Shown: in pieces, positions 59,278 to 64,000 of the stretch
Layout: each line of letters starts with the position of its first letter
Numbering within the stretch: the first letter of the stretch is position 1
Origin: Streptomyces sp. R28
GTDB taxonomy: Bacteria > Actinomycetota > Actinomycetes > Streptomycetales > Streptomycetaceae
DNA length: 64,000 bases
Assembly: GCF_041052385.1 (NCBI RefSeq)
Contig: NZ_CP163439.1
Span: 4,019,001-4,083,000 of the forward strand
Direction: 5' to 3'
Translations under genes and position numbers: made by a program
Notes under the pieces: generated by a model
The model's database searches: none
What the model was told of the DNA's origin: nothing
Seen by the model: only the letters and a program-made list of their open reading frames with translations

Positions 59278-59891
59278 CCAATTTGATCCCGTGGCAACAG
59301 CGACTGTCCACCGGTACCGAAGATATCCAGAGCGAAGTCATCGACTGGTATCGCCGGACTCGGCACGGCAAGGCGTACGTGCCCACCATGATCTGGGGGA
59401 CGTTCCAGACCGAGGCGTACGCGACGGTGATTCTCCGTCAGGTCGTTGGGTTCCTCGGCGTTCCGGACGACGTTGCGGCGGGCGTTGCCAAGCGGATGGA
59501 GCGTCAGCAGGTGCTCTACGACGGTGAGCACCACTACGACGTGATCCTCGGCGAGCAGGCCCTGTACACGAACATCGGCGGGCCGGTCGTGATGCGCGGA
59601 CAGATGGAGCGCCTGCTCCACGACATCGACCTGCCCTCTCTCACCCTCGGCGTGCTTCGCACCACCGCCGAGGTAGGCGTGGTCCCCATGCCCGGCTTCA
59701 ACATGCACGGCGATGACCGGGCCCACTACGAACTCGTCTCCACCGGCGTGGACGTCACCGACCCGGACGAACTCGCCCTCCACGACAAGGCGTTCAACGC
59801 CCTGAGCAATGCTGCGTGCTATGGGGACGCCGCGAGAGAATTGATCAGCAAGGCTCTGGCCTTCTGGAGCGCCCGCATGACGGCTTCGTAG
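59274..59891 (+). CDS. DUF5753 protein lacking a DNA-binding domain
   Basis: A 205-residue protein consisting almost only of a DUF5753 domain (EVIDWYRRTRHGKAYVPTMI, FQTEAYATVILRQV, YDVILGEQALYTNIGG, FNMHGDDRAHYELVS). The usual N-terminal XRE helix-turn-helix is absent and no alternative start could add one, because the preceding gene occupies that region in another frame. The pattern YVPTMIWGTFQTEAYA replaces the usual VPGLLQTxxYA. It may act as a decoy or anti-repressor, or work through its translationally coupled neighbour. Confidence 0.8.
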   Translation: MTNLIPWQQRLSTGTEDIQSEVIDWYRRTRHGKAYVPTMIWGTFQTEAYATVILRQVVGFLGVPDDVAAGVAKRMERQQVLYDGEHHYDVILGEQALYTNIGGPVVMRGQMERLLHDIDLPSLTLGVLRTTAEVGVVPMPGFNMHGDDRAHYELVSTGVDVTDPDELALHDKAFNALSNAACYGDAARELISKALAFWSARMTAS

Positions 59892-60015
59892 GGGCGACCG
59901 CCACCACCACCAAAGCAAACCAAAGTCGCAGCCCCCGTAGACCATCGGCCGACGACAGCGTGTGCGCCTGCCCTCCAGACTCGGCGGTGTGGAGTGGGAG
60001 ACCGGACGCGTAGGC

Positions 60016-60744
60016 ATGGGGGACATGAGCAATACGGGGGATGTTTCGGAGAAGGGCGGGGCGTCCGCCGGCGACGGCACCGTGATCGCTGAGTCGGCCT
60101 GGGTGCTTGTGCTGTTCTGTGTGGGGTGTGGGGCCGGGATCGGGTGGTTGGCCACCGTTCTTGCGCACTGGCTGGTGACGTTGCGGTGGGCGCCGTTCAA
60201 GGGGCCTGCCAAGTTACTGACCTCTGTTCCGGAGCCTTGGCTGAGCGTGGGGGGCGTTGTGGTCGGGGCGGGTCTGGGGCTGGTCGTCGGGTTTGTTGCG
60301 GTGCATGAGTCGCTGGCTGTCAGGGTCTCGCGGAGTCGCGTCGTTCTTGGTGTCAGGGACGCCTCGCAGGAGTTCGGGGGCGATGAGGTCGGGCTGGTCG
60401 TGCGGGACGGCAAGCAGCTCGTGTTGCTCCGGGCGGACGGGATGGAGCTTGCTCGGGAGGATTGTCGGCTGCCCTGGCCGCGGCTTGCCGGTGCCTTCGC
60501 CGAGCATGGCTATCGGTGGGCGGATGAGGATCCGTATCGGGAGGAGTTCAGGCGCTGGGTTCCTGGGACACCTGGGCTGCCCGAGGGGGCGGACGCGCTG
60601 CTGAGGGCTCGTGCCGCGGCGCGGAAGAAGGGGGAGGCAGATGCCGACGACGCCCGCGAGCTGCGTAGGGAGCTGCTGAGGCTCGGCGTTGTCGTACGGG
60701 ACGAGGAGAAGAGGCAGTACTGGCGTATGCCTCAACGGCCCTGA
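60016..60744 (+). CDS. YqeB-like membrane protein
   Basis: A 242-residue protein with membrane segments at about residues 26-48 and 72-95, and a C-terminal cytoplasmic domain (VRVSRSRVVLGVRDASQEFG, then DEVGLVVRDGKQLVLLRADG). The domain order fits the proteins called YqeB family in Streptomyces; the function is unknown. ATG 60016 is taken; ATG 60025 is three codons later. Downstream lies a 222-base gap with no gene. Confidence 0.7.
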   Translation: MGDMSNTGDVSEKGGASAGDGTVIAESAWVLVLFCVGCGAGIGWLATVLAHWLVTLRWAPFKGPAKLLTSVPEPWLSVGGVVVGAGLGLVVGFVAVHESLAVRVSRSRVVLGVRDASQEFGGDEVGLVVRDGKQLVLLRADGMELAREDCRLPWPRLAGAFAEHGYRWADEDPYREEFRRWVPGTPGLPEGADALLRARAAARKKGEADADDARELRRELLRLGVVVRDEEKRQYWRMPQRP

Positions 60745-60966
60745 TCTCGGGACGGTGTTCTCGGGACTGTCTCGGGACCGTCTCGCGGTAGGAGGCGGCG
60801 ATCAGAGGCGGCGATGAGGTCGGCGGCCGTATCGGCCGTATCGACGCCCCGCACGCGTACGGCCGCTGCCGACCCTGGAAGTGGTTCAGCGCCCAGTGCG
60901 GACTGCGGTTCGAGGGCCTGTTGTGCGGGCTGAGAGGATTGCGCGAACCATAAAGGAAGAAGGGGG

Positions 60967-61179
60967 ATGAGCGTGTTCGAGCTCCTCGTCTTGTCCGGCG
61001 TCCTCGCGCTCGTCGTCGGAGGGTGCGTCTGCGTCGTGTGGGCGGAGCGGGGCGGCCCGCGCTGGGTGCGTGGGGTGGCCGCTGTGACCCTGGGGGTAAG
61101 TCGGCTGGTGCGCTGGTTGGGGCGTTCGAGTCGGAAATCGGGGTCAGGGTCAGGGTCGAGCTCGGGTGGGGATGACTGA
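60967..61179 (+). CDS. Small membrane protein
   Basis: A 70-residue protein with one hydrophobic segment (about residues 5-27), a basic amphipathic region and a Ser/Gly repeat tail (GSGSGSSSGG). No family recognised. ATG 60967 follows AAGGAAGAAGGGGG, a strong ribosome site, which supports it as a real gene. Confidence 0.6.
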   Translation: MSVFELLVLSGVLALVVGGCVCVVWAERGGPRWVRGVAAVTLGVSRLVRWLGRSSRKSGSGSGSSSGGDD

Positions 61180-61358
61180 CGACACCACTGAGGGGTGGCG
61201 GCGTTGGGCGGTGGGTGCCCGGCATGCGGCGACAACGCATGCGGGCCGCGCCGGGGTGAAGAGACCGTCGGCGTGGCCCGCGTGCCACTTGCGTGTGGAG
61301 GCCCGTGAGCGGGCCGTTCGTGGATCGGGTCACCCGGTCGTCTTCGCCGGGCCCGCTG

Positions 61359-62831
61359 TCACCCCGCCACTGCTCTCGCCTCGCCCTTTGTCAGTAGCCA
61401 CTCGCGGTGTAGGGCCCCCAACGGGATCCTCTTCTGGAGGACGGGCGTGCCGAATATGGTCAGTTGGAGCTGGAGGGAGCCGGTGAGGTCCACGCCGCCG
61501 TAGAGGGCGTAGGAGCCTGCCGCCGTGGCCGTGCCGTCGGAGGAGGCTTCCGCCGATGCGTCGGCGTGGGCGCGGACGTACGGGGCCAGGTCGGCCGTGA
61601 CGCCCACCGTGCCGTACAGGCCTACGGTGGCCTCGGCGCCCAACGCGGCCTTGACGTCGCCGGCGGCCGTGACCGTGGCCTTCAGGGGCTCGCCGGTCAT
61701 GTCGGACTCGCTGACCGGGGTCCAGCCCTTGGCCCAGGAGAAGGTGCCGCCGACGCGGAAGTCGCCCTTGAGGTCCTGTTCGACGTCCACCGTCACCCGG
61801 CCGTCCGCGTTCACCTGGATGTAGCAGGTCAGATCCAGGTTTACGACGACGGGGATCGGGCCGACCTGGATCACCGGGTCGGAGTGGAGCTTGGCGAAGG
61901 GAATGCGGATCGGCTGACCGTTCGTCGAGCCGGCCGCGCGGCCCTTCAGGGACCACTGGGAGGCCCAGTCGCCCGACAGGCCCAGGAACGCGCCGCCGGG
62001 CGAGGCACCCGTGCCGCCGCCGGAGCCGTCGTACGAGAACGCGACCTCGGGGGCGAGCTGGACGAAGCCCTCCACGGACGCGGCCGCCGACGCCGGGGCG
62101 CCCTCGGCCGTGGCGACCGCCGCGCCCACGTCGATACGCAGGCTGCCCAGCGGGAGTTTCGCGCCCTCGGGGCCGAAGTGGAGGTCACCGGTCTTCGCCC
62201 AGGAGACCTTCACGCCCTGGACGAGCGGCTTGACCTCGACGGACGACGGGTCGACCGGGACCTCGCCCTCGGCCTTGCTCTCGCCGAGCACGGAGTTGAG
62301 CTTCGCCGGTTCCGTCTCGACCGTCGTACCGCTGTCCTGCGTGGTGCTGACGACCTCCGTGACCTCGGCCAGCACGCCGTCGGGGGCGCCGGGGGCCGGG
62401 GCACTGGCGATGATGTCGCCGACGGCTACCGGAGGTTGGGCCGCGGGGCCGGATGAGGAACCGGGTGAGGAGCCGGATGAGGGACTGGCCGAGGGGTCGG
62501 TGGTCGGTTCGGCCGTCGGTCTCGCGGCGGACCGCGACGAGATGACGGCCCGTCCGCTCTTCCTGTCGTACGAGGCGACCTTGAGGGAGGACTTCTTCGC
62601 CGTGCCTCCCTGACCTGCGTCGGCCACGGCGGTGGGAGTGGCCGTACCGGAGGACGGGGCCGCGACGACCGCGAGTTGTTCCTGGACCGCGGCGGGGGCG
62701 GGGCTCTCGGCCGTCGACTGGGTCGCCGCTTCGGGGGTCGTCGGGGAGGTGGTGGAGCAGCCCGTAGTGAGCAGGGCCGCGATGGTGGCTGCCGACAGTA
62801 AGGCATGCCTCTTGAGCTTGGATCTGTGCAC
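61359..62831 (-). CDS. Secreted lipoprotein of unknown function
   Basis: A 490-residue lipoprotein: leader with lipobox LTTGC (Cys25), a long Ser/Thr/Pro-rich stalk (residues about 26-140, with PSASPSSGSSPGSSSG), then a region rich in beta strands with repeated phrases such as VKVSWAKTGDLHFGPEGAKL and TVGLYGTVGVTADLAPYVRA. No catalytic motif is recognised; a cell-surface binding or adhesive role is possible. GTG 62831 has GAGG six bases upstream. It is on the same strand as the next, cut gene. Confidence 0.8.
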   Translation of the reverse strand: MHRSKLKRHALLSAATIAALLTTGCSTTSPTTPEAATQSTAESPAPAAVQEQLAVVAAPSSGTATPTAVADAGQGGTAKKSSLKVASYDRKSGRAVISSRSAARPTAEPTTDPSASPSSGSSPGSSSGPAAQPPVAVGDIIASAPAPGAPDGVLAEVTEVVSTTQDSGTTVETEPAKLNSVLGESKAEGEVPVDPSSVEVKPLVQGVKVSWAKTGDLHFGPEGAKLPLGSLRIDVGAAVATAEGAPASAAASVEGFVQLAPEVAFSYDGSGGGTGASPGGAFLGLSGDWASQWSLKGRAAGSTNGQPIRIPFAKLHSDPVIQVGPIPVVVNLDLTCYIQVNADGRVTVDVEQDLKGDFRVGGTFSWAKGWTPVSESDMTGEPLKATVTAAGDVKAALGAEATVGLYGTVGVTADLAPYVRAHADASAEASSDGTATAAGSYALYGGVDLTGSLQLQLTIFGTPVLQKRIPLGALHREWLLTKGEARAVAG

Positions 62832-62903
62832 GCGTGTCCTCGGGAGCGGTGTATGGGGGTGCGCTGCAGGAGGTGACTGGTGGGAGGGCACGCGGCCGTG
62901 CCG

Positions 62904-62937
62904 GGACATGCCAGGACATGCCGAGGCATGCCGAGTC
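62904..62937. repeat. Repeated CATGCC motifs upstream of the lipoprotein gene
   Basis: GGGACATGCC, AGGACATGCC and GAGGCATGCC follow each other at 10-base spacing, ahead of the lipoprotein start on its strand. They may be a slippage product or repeated binding sites. Confidence 0.6.
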
Positions 62938-63050
62938 AGGCGGTTCCGGCGCTATGCGCAGGCGGTGGTTACCCCCCAGTAGTCATGCATGAGCATGCCA
63001 GGCTCACGGATACAGCAGCCGCTTTCTTCTCCGCACGACTACGGTGACGT

Positions 63051-63085
63051 GCGCCACATGCGCCACATGCGCCACACGCCACATG
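63051..63085. repeat. 9-bp tandem repeat
   Basis: GCGCCACAT occurs twice exactly (63051-63068), then as GCGCCACAC and a shortened unit, in the spacer downstream of the final gene. The 271-base spacer shows no gene. Confidence 0.85.
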
Positions 63086-63102
63086 AGTCACATCAATGTC
63101 GG

Positions 63103-64000
63103 TCAGCAGGCCGTGGGGACGACCGTCTCCGGATCGCCGCTCAGTGCGGTGGCCGTGACCCATCCCGTCTCGCCGTTCGTGCGGAGCAGCTTGACCCAGA
63201 CGTCGCTGACCGAGCCGTGTGCGGAGACCTCTTCCCCGCGCTGGAAGCACAGGGCCTGGTATTCGCCCTGCGCAGCTATGTGGCTCACCTGGACACCGGC
63301 CCTACTCGGCTCCGAGCGGACCGGAGCGGAGGCCTGGCCGTAGACGGTCGTGGTGGCAGGGGTGGTCGTGTCGTCCGTGGGCGGTGCCGAGTCCGTGGGG
63401 GTGGGGGGTGGGGTGAGCTCGGTCGGGCTATCGGACGGAGACGGGTTCTGCCCGGATGCCGCGACGAAGACGGTGGCCGCCTGGTCCAGGGCCGCCTCGA
63501 CCGTGTCACCCGGGCCTGGGGCCGTCTCGTCGGGGCGTGGCAGTTGCACCGCCCCCTCGGGGCCGGTCGTGGGGATTTCGACCTTGGTGACGGCGCCCTC
63601 CTCGGACGCGTCCGTTTCCTCGGTGGCGTACTGGACCTTGAGACAGGCGCCGGTCAGCTTGGTGACCGTGTCCGTCACGGAATCGCCGGCGGACACTTCC
63701 GGCAGTACGAGTTCGAGGGCACCGGAGTCGGGACAGGCGGCCGACGCCGAGGCGCTGGGGACCGGGGAGTCCTGCGGGGTGTCGGAGACGGTGAGCTGTG
63801 TCGTCTCGCCCGGCTCGGCGTCAGTGGCGTCGATGCGCACTGTGCCGCCCTTGGCCGGGGCCAACGACTGGCCGTCGAGGGACGGTTCCACGCGGCGGTC
63901 CGTGCGGATCAGATAGCCCGCTTCGACAAGTCCCTGTTTTGGACTTACATATCGGAAGATGGCGGTGAGGTAACCCTTGGGGTCGATTTCGAACTGATGC
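63103..64000 (-). CDS. Large surface-type protein, C-terminal part (partial)
   Basis: The frame is open to the window edge (the cut part reads FEIDPKGYLTAIFRYVSP near the border), so at least 299 residues are visible. The region has alternating beta strands, a Ser/Thr/Pro/Asp-rich linker (GQNPSPSDSPTELTPPPT), and a C-terminal SH3-like segment (VWVKLLRTNGETGWVTATAL) that begins with GQASAPVRSEPSRAG. SH3-type ends of secreted proteins bind peptidoglycan or other ligands. The N-terminus and identity are outside the window. Confidence 0.75.
   Translation of the reverse strand, partial: HQFEIDPKGYLTAIFRYVSPKQGLVEAGYLIRTDRRVEPSLDGQSLAPAKGGTVRIDATDAEPGETTQLTVSDTPQDSPVPSASASAACPDSGALELVLPEVSAGDSVTDTVTKLTGACLKVQYATEETDASEEGAVTKVEIPTTGPEGAVQLPRPDETAPGPGDTVEAALDQAATVFVAASGQNPSPSDSPTELTPPPTPTDSAPPTDDTTTPATTTVYGQASAPVRSEPSRAGVQVSHIAAQGEYQALCFQRGEEVSAHGSVSDVWVKLLRTNGETGWVTATALSGDPETVVPTAC

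Noticed and set aside
61166..61486. Plus-strand frame overlapping the end of the 490-residue lipoprotein gene
   Set aside because: It is antisense to a well-supported lipoprotein end, with no motif and no independent ribosome site.
1..64000. Secondary-metabolite gene cluster
   Set aside because: No polyketide synthase, non-ribosomal peptide synthetase, terpene cyclase or RiPP maturation set was seen. The acyl-CoA synthetase and luciferase-like genes stand alone.

Overview
The window is high-GC actinobacterial DNA and reads as a Streptomyces chromosome. The signs are G/C-ending codons, GTG and TTG starts, ATGA/GTGA gene overlaps, DUF397/DUF5753 regulators, class E and F sortases, and between about 23 and 33 kb the gene order around cslA-glxA known from S. 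coelicolor and S. lividans. The genes are assigned from motifs I can read; no database search was possible.

Layout. 0-6.7 kb: a cut histidine phosphatase, a PAP2 membrane phosphatase, then a tightly overlapping three-gene set (iron-sulfur PD-(D/E)XK nuclease, unknown middle protein with a predicted beta-barrel, UPF1/DNA2-type SF1 helicase) that looks like a DNA2 enzyme split into three proteins. 6.7-11.7 kb: tRNA-Lys(CTT) copy 1 with a duplicated tRNA 3' half, an M6 metalloprotease, a PAS-GGDEF-EAL c-di-GMP protein and a luciferase-like flavin oxidoreductase. 12-20.8 kb: a catabolic island with two Asp/Glu-racemase-type isomerases, a 2-hydroxyacid dehydrogenase, an amidase, a DUF3830 protein, a complete polar amino acid/ectoine-type ABC importer (ehuBCDA-like) and an IclR regulator. 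20.9-33.3 kb: tRNA-Lys copy 2, an acyl-CoA synthetase-like gene whose end reads into that tRNA, and the tip-glycan locus (AA10 LPMO, SPFH protein, cell-wall peptidase, tRNA-Lys copy 3, GntR regulator, cellulose synthase-like CslA, copper oxidase GlxA, GH6 endoglucanase CslZ). 33.4-47 kb: a decayed GAF-ANTAR regulator, sortases F and E, a candidate LAxTG wall protein, a ROK repressor facing a Gfo/Idh/MocA oxidoreductase across a clear palindrome, a FAH hydrolase, a second-type YidC, a GH30 galactanase and a SEC-C/TPR protein.

47-60 kb is an accessory segment with visibly lower GC and looser codon use. It holds an intact IS256-family element (26-bp imperfect inverted repeats, 9-bp target duplication), a 1054-residue PLD nuclease-helicase-DUF3427 protein of the kind found in phage-defence neighbourhoods, and three clusters of XRE/DUF5753, DUF397, DUF6879, HATPase and small proteins, including a possible toxin-antitoxin pair. 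60-64 kb returns to core-like membrane and lipoprotein genes; the last gene is cut by the window edge.

How the parts work together: CslA makes a beta-glucan at the hyphal tip, GlxA oxidises it, CslZ and the LPMO trim it, and the neighbouring wall peptidase probably opens a passage. The 12-20.8 kb island probably imports and breaks down one small nitrogenous compound under IclR control. Short tandem repeats at gene ends (23.3, 32.2, 34.1, 37.5, 43.8, 47.0, 63.1 kb) and duplicated tRNA fragments show that slippage and recombination have shaped the intergenic DNA.
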